Part shown: positions 9,558 through 19,748 of the stretch, in pieces | How the letters are laid out: each line of letters starts with the position of its first letter | How positions within the stretch are numbered: the stretch's first letter is position 1 | From: Gilvimarinus agarilyticus | Lineage (GTDB): Bacteria; Pseudomonadota; Gammaproteobacteria; Pseudomonadales; Cellvibrionaceae | Assembly (NCBI RefSeq): GCF_000832015.1 | Contig: NZ_JXCJ01000001.1 | Coordinates: forward strand, 227,392-284,391 | Reading direction: 5' to 3' | Length of the DNA: 57,000 bases | Position numbers and translations under genes: made by a program | Notes under the pieces: model-generated | Told to the model about the DNA's origin: nothing | The model's database searches: none | The model's input: only the letters and a program-made list of their open reading frames with translations

Positions 9558-9678
9558 AATGCCACTCCTTCATTATCATTTTATTTAAGCGATTTGGTAA
9601 TAATTTTGGCAAAAAACTCCCAACGCCAAATAACCATTACCAAATAGCTTCACTATACATCAATACCTCATATTAAAG

Positions 9679-9704
9679 AAAAGCCGCTAACAAGTTAGCG
9701 GCTT
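9679..9704 (-). terminator. stem-loop between TonB receptor and SapC gene
   Basis: AAAGCCGCTAAC and its complement TTAGCGGCTTT pair around a 3-4 base loop. On the minus strand the stem runs into TTTTCTTT. It fits a partial intrinsic terminator that would let the receptor gene be expressed far more strongly than the enzyme genes behind it. Confidence 0.6.
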
Positions 9705-9758
9705 TCCCTGCGCCAGAGATGCCTCGCCCAGTGGCTTAGCATCCCTATCAAGCACTAT

Positions 9759-12700
9759 TTAGAAGGTATAACGTGCACCAATATTGTAGCGTGCATAACC
9801 TTCATAATAGCCAAGCACCTGGTCTGTAGAGCGACCATAGTTACGTCCGGCTTCTTCAGTGATATTTAACCCCTCAGCAAAAATCGACAGGTTATCGGTT
9901 AGCTCGTAGCTAATATTCATATCAATTTGACTGTATTCGTCAACATAGATCGGGTTGTTACCCGTACCTGATACCCCTGAAGCCAAAAACGAATCACGCC
10001 AATTGTATGCCACACGAGCCTGGAAACCGTGCTTCTCGTAGAAGGCGATAAAGTTAGCCGTATCACTAACACCGGTGATCGAGAACTGTGGATCATTCAA
10101 CACCATGTTGTCGAAGGCGGTATCGGCATCAACCATTGTGTAGTTGGCAATCACGCCAAAACCGGTATCCCAGAAGTTGTGTTGAACGGCCAGCTCCCAG
10201 CCGTCGATGCTAACTACACGATCAGAGTTAGCCGTTTCAGTGACATCCACGGGCGTATTCATATCTTCACCCGGAATACCCACGATCACGATATTGCCAC
10301 TGGCATCCAGGTAGGCGGTATCAGGGTCGGCATAATTATCGTAGATATACTCGCGAATCAGCACGGCATCACGCCCGACAGCGGCAACCGCCTCGTCGTA
10401 ACGCGGGCCCATGGCAGGGTGTGGCGTGTTATCCAGCAGGCCGTTCTCTTCAACAACACGAGACCCAATAAAGTTTTCAACCTCTTTCTCGAAGTAACCT
10501 ACCGACACATAGCTGGCGTCGCCGTAGTACCACTCGACCGACAAATCGATGTTATCCGCCTTGTAAGGCTCAAGCCCTGGGGCACCCCGACTTGCCTCAG
10601 CGGCATCTATACGAGGGTTATCCGCATAACTTGTACCACCGCGCATATCCAACCAATTAGGGCGGGCGATGCTCTGACCATAAGAGGCGCGCAAAATTAC
10701 GTCCTCTACCACTTCTAATCTGGCGTCAATCGATGGCAGCAAGAAGTCGTATTCTCCCGTATCGATTATGCCCGAAGGCTCACCCACCATTGGCATAGAG
10801 AATTCGTTCGCCGATACCCAGCGAATAGGGCCGTAATCTTGAGCGGTAGCGGGAGTTTCAATCTCGGTGGATTCATAGCGCAAACCGGCATTTAAACCAA
10901 AAGGCATGCTGGCGATTTCGCTATCAAAGTTAATTTGTACGTATGCGGCGTCGGAGTTTTCTTTAACGCCGTTGTACTGATCAGGCGCTTTAGCACAGTA
11001 CCAGGTAGAACCATCGGCACAATCGCCAGTACCGGCACCATCGTCATAGTTTGCCGCGGCAAAGTCACGCACATCGTAAAAGTCAAAAGAGAAACGTTGG
11101 TTTAACGGCATATTGTTGCTACCACCCAAAAAGGCGATATCTTCGGCGGAGGTTTCGCCGTAAGAGCCGTTAAAGCGATCGAGAATAGTCTCTGGGGTAA
11201 ACCATTCGGCGGGCATATCACCCGCCTCGCCCAAACCGCCCCAGGTTTCACGCTGTACGTTTGAGAAAGCTGATTGATAATCGCTCTCGGTACGTGCCAC
11301 CCCAAACTTTAAACGTAGTGAGTCGTTAAACTCCCACTCACCGTCGATTTGAATCTGGTCGATATCGTGCTTCATCTGACTGTTACGGAAGTAACTACCC
11401 GATACTTGCAAGTCTTCTGGACGAAGAGCGGTGCCACCGGCGCCATCCAGCACATCCAGAACCAACACCGGCATCTCGCCGGCCACGTTAACGGTCGAGC
11501 GATCACGCACATAAGCCGATACCGCAATACCTACGCTATTACCGAACTCATTACCCGGGCTGGCCTCTGCGGTTGAGCTATGAACATCCAGGCTCAAAGT
11601 CAGTGGATCAATGGGGTTCCACTCGATATTAAAGCCAATAGAGTCATTTTCATAAGATACTGCCTGCTCGCCCACGCCCATTGGCAAATCGCCATCGGTC
11701 ATGTCTTCTGAGTACAGTAACGGGGTTTGCACACCGGGAGATTCCGCGTCGCTAAAGATGGTGCTTTGACCACCAAAGTTAAACCAACCACCGATGTCGT
11801 TATAAGTCGAGCTAATGTCGTTTTCGCTATAGGTGTAATCCAGAGTGGCCGTCAGGTTATCTGTAGGCGCAAACTGTAAAGTCAGCTGGCCGTTAATACG
11901 CTCGCGCTCAAACTCGGTAAACACGTAGCCCATTTGCTGTGGCGTCGAGTAAATATCATCGGGTGACGGCTGGTTTTGGTGGTTGCCGTTCAGGAAGTCA
12001 ATACCGCCCCAGTCATGATCCACCCCTGCTTGACCACCCCAGTCCTGCACTACCGTACCGGGAAATGAGCGCCAGCCCGTACCGATTTGCGCTGCCGCCG
12101 AGCCACCTTTACGCTCTTGATAGCTACCGGTAACAGCCACACCAAACATGCCATCGTTAAACGAGTTGGAGTAAATACCAGAGATTTCCGGCGTCAGCTC
12201 TGAGTCAGTGGATGACTCATCCCACACGCCTTTAACGCCAATAGAGGCGCGAGTATCGTTTTCCAGTGGACGTGGCGTCACGATGTTGATGGTGGCACCC
12301 ATACCGCCGGGAGCAACATCGGCGCGAGAGGTTTTATACACCTCTACTGCGGACACGCCCTCTGAGGCGATATTGCCAAAATCAAACGAGCGAGAGCCAG
12401 AGGCTGAAGTCGCATCGATAGTGGCACCCGGCATTTGGCGGCCATTGAGGGTCACCAGGTTAAAATCTGGCCCCAAGCCACGCACTGTGACTTTAGAGCC
12501 TTCGCCATCGCGACGATCAATCGAGACACCGGTAATCCGCTGCAGCGATTCCGCCAGGTTAGTATCGGGGAACTTACCAATATCTTCGGCCGAGATCGCA
12601 TCGACAACACCACTGGCGTCGCGTTTAAGATCCATGGAGCGCTCAAGACTGGCGCGAATACCGGTGACAATCACCTCTTCGAGCATTTCGTCGTCATTTT

Positions 12701-12791
12701 GAGCGTGGGCAATATTTGCCATCCCGGCGAGCGTGCATGACGCAACCGCAGTGGCGATAAGATTTCTTCTAAACTTGTGTTTGGTCATCAT
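9759..12791 (-). CDS. TonB-dependent outer-membrane receptor
   Basis: This 1010-residue outer-membrane transporter is of the Xanthomonas/Caulobacter type. It has a signal peptide ending near AHAQ, a TonB box-like EEVIVTG, a plug domain (IGKFPDTNLAESLQRITGVS, then VTVRGLGPDFNLVTLNGRQ) and a long beta-barrel ending in YTF, the usual terminal aromatic residue. Energised by TonB/ExbBD, it would import the substrate worked on by the downstream enzymes. I place the start at the ATG ending at 12791, because GAGGA lies 8 bases before it; an in-frame ATG seven codons earlier lacks such a site. The transported molecule is unknown. Halogenase-linked receptors of this kind are thought to import plant- or algae-derived or saccharidic compounds. 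Confidence 0.9.
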   Translation of the reverse strand: MMTKHKFRRNLIATAVASCTLAGMANIAHAQNDDEMLEEVIVTGIRASLERSMDLKRDASGVVDAISAEDIGKFPDTNLAESLQRITGVSIDRRDGEGSKVTVRGLGPDFNLVTLNGRQMPGATIDATSASGSRSFDFGNIASEGVSAVEVYKTSRADVAPGGMGATINIVTPRPLENDTRASIGVKGVWDESSTDSELTPEISGIYSNSFNDGMFGVAVTGSYQERKGGSAAAQIGTGWRSFPGTVVQDWGGQAGVDHDWGGIDFLNGNHQNQPSPDDIYSTPQQMGYVFTEFERERINGQLTLQFAPTDNLTATLDYTYSENDISSTYNDIGGWFNFGGQSTIFSDAESPGVQTPLLYSEDMTDGDLPMGVGEQAVSYENDSIGFNIEWNPIDPLTLSLDVHSSTAEASPGNEFGNSVGIAVSAYVRDRSTVNVAGEMPVLVLDVLDGAGGTALRPEDLQVSGSYFRNSQMKHDIDQIQIDGEWEFNDSLRLKFGVARTESDYQSAFSNVQRETWGGLGEAGDMPAEWFTPETILDRFNGSYGETSAEDIAFLGGSNNMPLNQRFSFDFYDVRDFAAANYDDGAGTGDCADGSTWYCAKAPDQYNGVKENSDAAYVQINFDSEIASMPFGLNAGLRYESTEIETPATAQDYGPIRWVSANEFSMPMVGEPSGIIDTGEYDFLLPSIDARLEVVEDVILRASYGQSIARPNWLDMRGGTSYADNPRIDAAEASRGAPGLEPYKADNIDLSVEWYYGDASYVSVGYFEKEVENFIGSRVVEENGLLDNTPHPAMGPRYDEAVAAVGRDAVLIREYIYDNYADPDTAYLDASGNIVIVGIPGEDMNTPVDVTETANSDRVVSIDGWELAVQHNFWDTGFGVIANYTMVDADTAFDNMVLNDPQFSITGVSDTANFIAFYEKHGFQARVAYNWRDSFLASGVSGTGNNPIYVDEYSQIDMNISYELTDNLSIFAEGLNITEEAGRNYGRSTDQVLGYYEGYARYNIGARYTF

Positions 12792-12862
12792 GAAGCTGAT
12801 CCTCAAATACATTTATTTTTATAGCGAGCCAACTGTTGTTAGCCTATCCCCAGCCAATATCG

Positions 12863-12881
12863 CGCTTTTGTCGCAAAAGCG
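12863..12881. promoter_or_regulatory. palindrome upstream of TonB receptor
   Basis: CGCTTTTG and CAAAAGCG form a perfect 8-bp inverted repeat around TCG. It lies about 70 bases upstream of the receptor start, between the triple half-site cluster and the gene, and may be an operator. Confidence 0.4.
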
Positions 12882-12883
12882 TC

Positions 12884-12947
12884 GTCCCACTTTGACAGGT
12901 AGCGATAACATGGCGTGTCTCACTTTGCTAAACCCAAAGCGGGACAC
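12884..12947. promoter_or_regulatory. triple half-site operator cluster of the TonB receptor
   Basis: Three related 11-mers occur: GTCCCACTTTG (12884-12894), GTCTCACTTTG (12917-12927) and, inverted, CAAAGCGGGAC (12935-12945). The last two extend to a 13-base imperfect dyad (GTGTC..., ...GACAC) with a 7-base spacer, and the first is a direct repeat of the second. Their position about 95-155 bases upstream of the receptor start suits an activator such as the two AraC proteins of the locus; the pairing of site and protein is inference. Confidence 0.5.
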
Positions 12948-13227
12948 AATATTTCCTTTATTTTCAGCCAGTTATCTTGTACTACAATTAAAGTGAGCCG
13001 GAGAAAAATAATACATGGGACGCGGGTTAAACGGTGTAAAGTTAAGTTCGAGATAGTGTTTTTGGCGGTAAATAGCCGGCATCTGGATGATTAGACAATG
13101 TGCGCGATGCATGGGTAATAAGCAATATTTTTTCTGTTTTGCGAGCCAGTACACAGGTCAACACACCTATGCGACCAAACAAACACGCCGACAGCCGACG
13201 CCGGAGAAACCCGGCGCCAACGTAAGC

Positions 13228-13479
13228 CTAAGCCCTCTTTACCAAACCAACAATAAAAAGGAGCAGCACCGCACCAATGGTTGCGGTAATAATCGCACCA
13301 ATTAAGCCGCCGGCCGAAATGCCCAGCAGTGAAAATACAAAGCCGCCAATAACGGCTCCGACGATCCCAACGATAATATTGCCCAGCAGACCAAAGCCGC
13401 CGCCTTTCATCAGTAGCCCAGCCAACCAGCCGGCCACTGCGCCAATCAAGAGAAAAATAATCAAACCCGTGATGTCCAT
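13228..13479 (-). CDS. GlsB/YeaQ/YmgE family small membrane protein
   Basis: This 83-residue protein consists of three hydrophobic, glycine-rich segments with the typical GAVAGWLAGLLMKGGGFGLLGNI and GGFVFSLLGI patterns of the transglycosylase-associated (GlsB/YeaQ/YmgE) family. It is probably an inner-membrane protein linked to stress responses; its biochemical role is not known. It stands alone, downstream of the receptor promoter region and divergent from the DUF3300 gene. Confidence 0.85.
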   Translation of the reverse strand: MDITGLIIFLLIGAVAGWLAGLLMKGGGFGLLGNIIVGIVGAVIGGFVFSLLGISAGGLIGAIITATIGAVLLLFIVGLVKRA

Positions 13480-13739
13480 AGCATTACCCTTTTATTTGTA
13501 GGATGTATAACGAGGCTGTACTAACAACACGCAACCCCAGTTGATATATAGCACAGCCATATACCGAACCTATGTCTGGGTTAAATCGATTACCTATTAT
13601 GCTCGTGACCGTTATTCCCTCTGGGGATTGTTCAGCCTTTTATTATGTCCAAGCATTGCCAGGCCATTCAGGCGGTATTAAGTTAGCCGCGTTACACTGT
13701 GACTCTAGCCTGCACCTAATAGGCACCCGGAGGCCCACG

Positions 13740-15032
13740 ATGATGTCCATAAAGCACCTTTTACAGCGCTCAGCCGCCACAGCACTGCTGTTATTCGCCA
13801 CACTCGCAAGCGCTGCCGAGCCGGTGAGCGACGAGAAGCTGCAGCAGCTGCTCGCCCCCATCGCCCTCTACCCCGACACCGTGCTCACCCACGTTTTAAT
13901 TGCCTCCACTTACCCGCTTGAAATTGTGCAGGCCGACCGCTGGGCCAGACAGCACGACGACTTAAGCAGCGAAGAGGCGGTTAATCGCGCTCAAAATGAG
14001 CCCTGGGATCCCAGTGTAAAAGCGCTGCTGGCCTTTCCGGACCTGCTCGCACGGCTAAGTGAAGACTTACTTTGGTCACAGGAGCTGGGGGAAGCATTTT
14101 TAGCCGATGAAGAGCGCACACTCGAGGCGGTACAGGCGCTGCGCCAACAGGCGTGGGACAACGGCAGCCTGCAGCAAATGGAGCACCAAACTGTGGTGCG
14201 CGAAGAGAAGCAAATTGTAATTCAACCGGTACAGCGCGAGGTAGTATACGTGCCGTATTACGATACCCGCACCGTGTATGGCGCCTGGCGCTGGTCCGCT
14301 TACCCACCGGTTTATTGGCCGCAACCACCGCGCTACCGCAGCGGTTTTTACTGGGGTGTATCTGCCCCGGTGGGCGATTGGTTTTATTTTAGCGGCTTTT
14401 ACTGGCCCAGCCGTACGGTGGTGATTAACGTTAATCGCCCTTACTATTACGGCTCACACCGCCACTATGGTTACCACCGGGAGTACACCCAACACTGGCG
14501 ACACGACCACAACCATCGCCGCAATGTGCATTACCGCCAACCGTGGGCCGGCGCTCGTGACACCCACCCGCAGCGCGGGCGCAATATAAGCGACCGCCAG
14601 CGCGAGCAGGTGACGCGCCAATTGCGACACCACTCTAGCCGGTTGAATGCGCTTGGCGGCACCAGTGCCACTCGCTCGCCCAATACCGTAAAACGCACTG
14701 CGGCGCCCCAGGCCCAGCCGCAAACCAGCGTTAGGCGCCACACTACCCAGACAAGCCGCCCCGCGGCCCGGGCGGCGGGAGACAATAGCCGCGCAGAAGC
14801 CAATCGCACAGCCACAAGCCGTGCAACGCCGCGCACCCAGTATCAGCAGCCACGGACGAGCCCGTCCACCATTCAGCGACAACCCGGCAACAGCCGCCCG
14901 GCATACAGCGGCTCGCCCCGTAACACCATCGAGCGGCGCGCCACCCCCAGCAGCGGTGGCAGCCGCGCCGCGCCACAACGGCAGGCGCCAAGCACAACGG
15001 GGGGCAATCGGGGAGGAAGGATCAGGGACTAG
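13740..15032 (+). CDS. DUF3300 domain secreted protein
   Basis: This 430-residue exported protein has a signal peptide (MMSIKHLLQRSAAT..., cleavage near ASAAEP). A DUF3300 domain follows at about 30-240 (LLAPIALYPDTVLTHVLIAS, YPLEIVQADRW, NEPWDPSVKALLAFP), then an aromatic, Tyr/His-rich stretch and a disordered Arg/Ser/Pro/Gln-rich tail of about 150 residues. The start at 13740 is chosen because GGAGG lies six bases upstream; the frame is open 56 codons further but begins without such a site. The function of the family is unknown. It converges on spoT with an 11-base gap. Confidence 0.85.
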   Translation: MMSIKHLLQRSAATALLLFATLASAAEPVSDEKLQQLLAPIALYPDTVLTHVLIASTYPLEIVQADRWARQHDDLSSEEAVNRAQNEPWDPSVKALLAFPDLLARLSEDLLWSQELGEAFLADEERTLEAVQALRQQAWDNGSLQQMEHQTVVREEKQIVIQPVQREVVYVPYYDTRTVYGAWRWSAYPPVYWPQPPRYRSGFYWGVSAPVGDWFYFSGFYWPSRTVVINVNRPYYYGSHRHYGYHREYTQHWRHDHNHRRNVHYRQPWAGARDTHPQRGRNISDRQREQVTRQLRHHSSRLNALGGTSATRSPNTVKRTAAPQAQPQTSVRRHTTQTSRPAARAAGDNSRAEANRTATSRATPRTQYQQPRTSPSTIQRQPGNSRPAYSGSPRNTIERRATPSSGGSRAAPQRQAPSTTGGNRGGRIRD

Positions 15033-15043
15033 TACGCACCGCG

Positions 15044-17158
15044 CTAGTTTTTACTGCGCTGAATCCGGATGACAAAACTAAGGTTGCGGATACGGCGCAT
15101 GATATTGGCCAAATGAATCCGGTTTTGCACGCCGATGCATAAACTAATCACGCTGTTGTGCGCGTCTCGTTCATTGACGTGAATATTTTCGATATTACCG
15201 CCCTGCTCGGTAATACGCGTCGCCAAGGTGGCGATAATCCCACGCTCGGACTCAACCTCCACCCTAATATCCACCAAGAACTCGCCTGACACCGTAGGCG
15301 CCCAGTTCACGTGGCTGATTTTCTCGGGGTTGTGGCGAATCTCGGCCAGGTTATGGCATGTCTCCTGATGAATCACCAGACCTTTACCCGAGCTAATATG
15401 ACCGATAATCGGGTCACCGGGTATCGGTCGGCAGCAGCGGGCAAAGGTAATCAACACGCCGTCAGAGCTATCGATGGTGAGCGGCGAATAGATGCTACCG
15501 CCGCGCGGGGTAATATCGGCATCGGGCTGTAATAGCTTGGTCACCGCGTAGGCGATACGATTACCAAGGCCAATATCCTCATAAAGCGCATCGAGCGAAG
15601 CCAGGCCGGTAGAGCTAAGCAGTTTTTCAGTTTGCTCGTCGGTCAACTCATCAACGTTTAAATCGATATCCGCCAGTGCCCGGGCCAGCATACGCTTACC
15701 TAAGGTAACCGAGTGGTGATGGCGCTGATGCTTAAGGTAATGGCGAATGGCACTGCGCGCTTTACCGGAGATAGCAAAGTTTAACCAGGTTGGGTTGGGC
15801 TGAGCCCCTGAGGCAGTAATAATGGTGACTTTTTGCCCGCTTTGCAGCGGCTGAGACAGCGGCGCCAGGCGGCCGTTAATACGGCACGCGACGCAGGAGT
15901 TGCCAATATCCGTGTGTACCGCGTAGGCAAAATCCACCGCCGTGGCGCCGTGTGGCAACTCGACAATCTTGCCTTTGGGGGTAAACACGTAGACTTCGTC
16001 GGGGAATAAATCGATTTTTACATTCTCGATAAACTCCAACGAGTCACCGGCGCGGCGCTGCATCTCCAGCAGGCCTTGCACCCACTGCCGGGCGCGGTTG
16101 TGGCTACCACTCAAGGCTTCATCGCTATTCGATTTGTACAAAAAGTGCGCCGCGATGCCGGTATTGGCCATCTCGTCCATCTCTTTGGTACGAATTTGCA
16201 CCTCGATGGGCACGCCGTGCATCCCCACCAACACCGTATGCAGCGACTGATAGCCGTTGGCCTTGGGGATGGCGATATAATCTTTAAACTCTCCGGCCAC
16301 AGGCTTATATTGGTTGTGAATCACCCCCAGCGCCCGGTAACAGGCGTCTACGCTATCGACAATAATGCGAAACGCGTAAACGTCCATAATCTCTTTAAAA
16401 AACTTTTTCTTCTGCCGCATTTTTTGATAAATGCTGTACAGGTGCTTTTCGCGGCCAATCACCACGGCGTTGACCTTTTCGCGGCCTAAGCGCTTCTCAA
16501 GCGCCGCCTGAATTTGCTCGACCAGCTCTTTGCGGTTGCCGCGGGCCGTTTTTAGCGCCGCCTGCATGCGCGTAGCACGCAGTGGATACATGGCGTAAAA
16601 CCCGCGGTCTTCAAACTCCAGGCGCAAGTCGTTCATGCCCAGGCGATGGGCAATGGGGGCGTAAATCTCGAGGGTCTCTTTGGCGATGCGGCGCTTTTTG
16701 TGGGGAGGCATCGCCCCAAGGGTACGCATGTTATGCAGGCGGTCGGCCAGTTTGACCAAAATAACCCGCAGGTCATCGGCCATGGCCAGTGCCATTTTCT
16801 GGAAGTTTTCGGCTTGTTTTTCAGCCTGAGATTCAAATTCGATCTGGGTGAGCTTACTGACACCGTCCACCAGCTCGGCAACAGCGTCGCCAAATTGCTT
16901 GGCGATGGCTTTTTTGGCAATGCCGGTATCTTCGATCACATCGTGCAGCATAGCGGCCATCAAGCTCTGATGGTCCATATGCATGCCGCTTAGGATATCC
17001 GCTACCGCAAGCGGGTGAGTAATATAGGCCTCACCCGAGCGGCGCATCTGGCCGTCGTGCGCCTGCTCGGCGTAATAGTAGGCGCGCTTGACCTGGTCAA
17101 TTTGCGAGGGTTCCAAATAAGACGAAAGCCGATGGCTCAGTGCCTCAATGGTTAACAA
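15044..17158 (-). CDS. spoT: bifunctional (p)ppGpp synthetase/hydrolase SpoT
   Basis: This 704-residue stringent-response enzyme makes and degrades (p)ppGpp. An HD hydrolase domain (H72-D73 in LHDVIEDT) comes first, followed by the RelA/SpoT synthetase domain at about 230-350 (YAFRIIVDSVDACYRALGVIH), a TGS domain near 380-440 (VYVFTPKGKIVELPHGATAVDFAYAVH, shown here by its start), and a C-terminal ACT domain. Keeping the HD residues argues for SpoT rather than RelA. It follows rpoZ after 39 bases, the order seen in Pseudomonas, and is probably co-transcribed with it. Confidence 0.97.
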   Translation of the reverse strand: MLTIEALSHRLSSYLEPSQIDQVKRAYYYAEQAHDGQMRRSGEAYITHPLAVADILSGMHMDHQSLMAAMLHDVIEDTGIAKKAIAKQFGDAVAELVDGVSKLTQIEFESQAEKQAENFQKMALAMADDLRVILVKLADRLHNMRTLGAMPPHKKRRIAKETLEIYAPIAHRLGMNDLRLEFEDRGFYAMYPLRATRMQAALKTARGNRKELVEQIQAALEKRLGREKVNAVVIGREKHLYSIYQKMRQKKKFFKEIMDVYAFRIIVDSVDACYRALGVIHNQYKPVAGEFKDYIAIPKANGYQSLHTVLVGMHGVPIEVQIRTKEMDEMANTGIAAHFLYKSNSDEALSGSHNRARQWVQGLLEMQRRAGDSLEFIENVKIDLFPDEVYVFTPKGKIVELPHGATAVDFAYAVHTDIGNSCVACRINGRLAPLSQPLQSGQKVTIITASGAQPNPTWLNFAISGKARSAIRHYLKHQRHHHSVTLGKRMLARALADIDLNVDELTDEQTEKLLSSTGLASLDALYEDIGLGNRIAYAVTKLLQPDADITPRGGSIYSPLTIDSSDGVLITFARCCRPIPGDPIIGHISSGKGLVIHQETCHNLAEIRHNPEKISHVNWAPTVSGEFLVDIRVEVESERGIIATLATRITEQGGNIENIHVNERDAHNSVISLCIGVQNRIHLANIMRRIRNLSFVIRIQRSKN

Positions 17159-17197
17159 CGCTATCCTCCCAAATTTGCGGGATAACCCGCGTAATAC

Positions 17198-17458
17198 TTA
17201 AATGTGCGATTCGAAATTGTGGTGCTCTTCAACCCGTGGGGCCGGTGCTGGCTCATCACGCTCCAGCAGGATGCTGGCATCAATAAAACCTTCTTCGATC
17301 TCGCGCAGCGCGATGACGGTAGGCTTGTCGTTTTCTTCAGCAACATGAGGCTCTTTGCCGCCCACGGCCAATTGGCGTGCGCGCTTGCTGCTTACCATCA
17401 CCAGCTCAAAGCGGTTGTCTACGTGATCCAAGCAATCTTCAACAGTAATACGTGCCAT
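17198..17458 (-). CDS. rpoZ: RNA polymerase omega subunit
   Basis: This 86-residue protein begins [20 protein letters not shown] and continues with SSKRARQL, the omega-subunit signature. It helps assemble the beta-prime subunit and is where ppGpp site 1 forms with it. The gene lies between gmk and spoT on the same strand; the 190-base gap to gmk can hold its own promoter. Confidence 0.97.
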   Translation of the reverse strand: MARITVEDCLDHVDNRFELVMVSSKRARQLAVGGKEPHVAEENDKPTVIALREIEEGFIDASILLERDEPAPAPRVEEHHNFESHI

Positions 17459-17648
17459 AAGTTTTCCGTCGATTTCTGTCAGTCTAAAATTTCTGTCAAC
17501 CTACCTAAAAGTAGGCGGGGCAGCCGGTGCACCCAACAGGGGGTATTATGCGGTACAAACGCGCCAAGAGCCAGAGTCGGCGCTAGGCGGGGGCGATATT
17601 GTACACAAAATATCCAGCGTGGGAAGCGCTAAAACCCAAACCCGCCCA

Positions 17649-18269
<621 letters not shown>

Positions 18270-18361
18270 TCATATCCAGATTGTAACCGACGCCTACGCG
18301 TAAAAACGTTATTATGGCACAAGCCCAACGGCGCCGAACACCGCCACTTAAGGAGGTCAAC

Positions 18362-18571
18362 ATGAGCCAAACCCTAACCCTTGACGAATGTGCCGCACAG
18401 CTAGGTACCAGCCGTAACTTTGTCGACACCATGGTCGCAAAAGGTCGACTGCACCCCAACGCGAACGGCAAGGTCCCGGCGAACGAGCTAGAAGCGTTTT
18501 CTGAACTGCTCAACAAGCTACGCGGCGGCGGCATTGCCGCCATGGTGGATGCCGTCGATAACGACTTATAA
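18362..18571 (+). CDS. small excisionase-type helix-turn-helix protein
   Basis: This 69-residue protein begins MSQTLTLDECAAQLGTSRNF, followed by VDTMVAKGRLHPNANGK, a MerR/excisionase-like winged helix-turn-helix. The start is set by a strong AAGGAGG six bases upstream. No toxin, integrase or phage gene is adjacent, so it may be a solitary DNA-binding protein or the orphan antitoxin-like remnant of a pair. It is the first gene of the accessory block next to gmk. Confidence 0.65.
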   Translation: MSQTLTLDECAAQLGTSRNFVDTMVAKGRLHPNANGKVPANELEAFSELLNKLRGGGIAAMVDAVDNDL

Positions 18572-18824
18572 CCACTGCACGGTAAAGAGTTAACCTTAAC
18601 TATTTTTTGCCAACCGCTACTGCCAGAGCCTCTGAGCATCGGTTATTATGGCGCTTTAGGATTTAGCGCCGCAAAGTTAAGCGCCGCCCACTGATTTTTA
18701 CTGTTTAATTTCGCAACAACAATAATGATCCCCACCGCGAGCTAGGCGCCCCAACACTCTGGGCGGGCCCAATAACATCTGGCAAAAAGTACGGGGAATC
18801 ACGCGAAGCAAAAGGAGATGATCC

Positions 18825-19727
18825 ATGGGGATTATTGTTTTTGTTATTTTTGTTGTCTGCGCTTGTTACGTGCAACTGCGCGGCAGAGTGCGCCACGAAA
18901 AGCTCACCCGCCGGCTTACCGATCACTCCAATCTAATGGCGCCGCTCAACTGCCTGTTTTATGCGTTCTCCAGAGAAAAAAGCACGCCCTATCTGGATGT
19001 CAGCCACTTTCCCGAGCTGCAAAGCCTGCAAGACAACTGGCAAACCATTCGCGACGAAGCGCTGGCGCTAAACAGCGAGGCGCACATAAAAGCCTCGGAC
19101 GATCTGGATGACTTAGGCTTTAACTCATTTTTTCGCACCGGCTGGAAGCGATTTTACTTAAGCTGGTATGGCGACCCGGTTAAATCCGCCGCACGCCTGT
19201 GCCCTAAAACCATAGAGTTGCTGCAAGCCCAGCCCTCCGTCAAGGGCGCCATGTTTGCCATGCTGCCACCGGGCGCCACCTTGGTAAAACACCGCGACCC
19301 GTATGCCGGCTCACTGCGTTACCACTTGGGGCTGGTGACCCCTAACGATGACAGGTGCTTTATTAACGTGGATGGTGAAAATTACAGTTGGCGCGATGGC
19401 GAAGCCGTTATGTTTGATGAGACCTACATCCACTACGCCGAAAACACCACAGACCAAAACCGTATCGTGCTTTTTTTAGATATTAAACGCCCGGTAACCT
19501 TTGCCCCCATTGACTGGATCAACCGGGGCTTTTCACGTGTGGTTATGTCGGCTTCGGCCACCAAAAACATGCCCGGCGATAAAGTCGGCTTTTTAAATCG
19601 TATTTTCGGCTCTGTGTATCAGGTGCGCATTTTAGGCAAAAAGCTAAAAGCCTATAACCGGCGCTTGTACTACGCGCTGGAATACACCTTGTATGCGTTA
19701 TTGGTGTACTGGTTATTTTTTGCCTAA
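18825..19727 (+). CDS. aspartyl/asparaginyl beta-hydroxylase family, LpxO-like
   Basis: This 300-residue protein has one N-terminal membrane segment (2-18) and another hydrophobic stretch at the very C-terminus. Between them is an Asp/Asn beta-hydroxylase domain with Fe(II) ligands H156-x-D158 (KHRDPYAG) and H203 (YIHYAEN), and R213 for 2-oxoglutarate. The layout is that of LpxO, which hydroxylates secondary fatty acids of lipid A at the inner membrane. A clear AAAGGAGATG site precedes the ATG. It converges with the SMP-30-like gene. Confidence 0.8.
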   Translation: MGIIVFVIFVVCACYVQLRGRVRHEKLTRRLTDHSNLMAPLNCLFYAFSREKSTPYLDVSHFPELQSLQDNWQTIRDEALALNSEAHIKASDDLDDLGFNSFFRTGWKRFYLSWYGDPVKSAARLCPKTIELLQAQPSVKGAMFAMLPPGATLVKHRDPYAGSLRYHLGLVTPNDDRCFINVDGENYSWRDGEAVMFDETYIHYAENTTDQNRIVLFLDIKRPVTFAPIDWINRGFSRVVMSASATKNMPGDKVGFLNRIFGSVYQVRILGKKLKAYNRRLYYALEYTLYALLVYWLFFA

Positions 19728-19748
19728 GTGTATATAAATACACAGCTA

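Noticed and set aside
10029-10718. 229-codon frame opposite the TonB receptor gene.
   Set aside because: It is a shadow of the well-supported receptor on the other strand.
14454-14997. Long frames opposite the DUF3300 C-terminus.
   Set aside because: They arise from the GC-rich low-complexity tail of the real gene and have no independent support.
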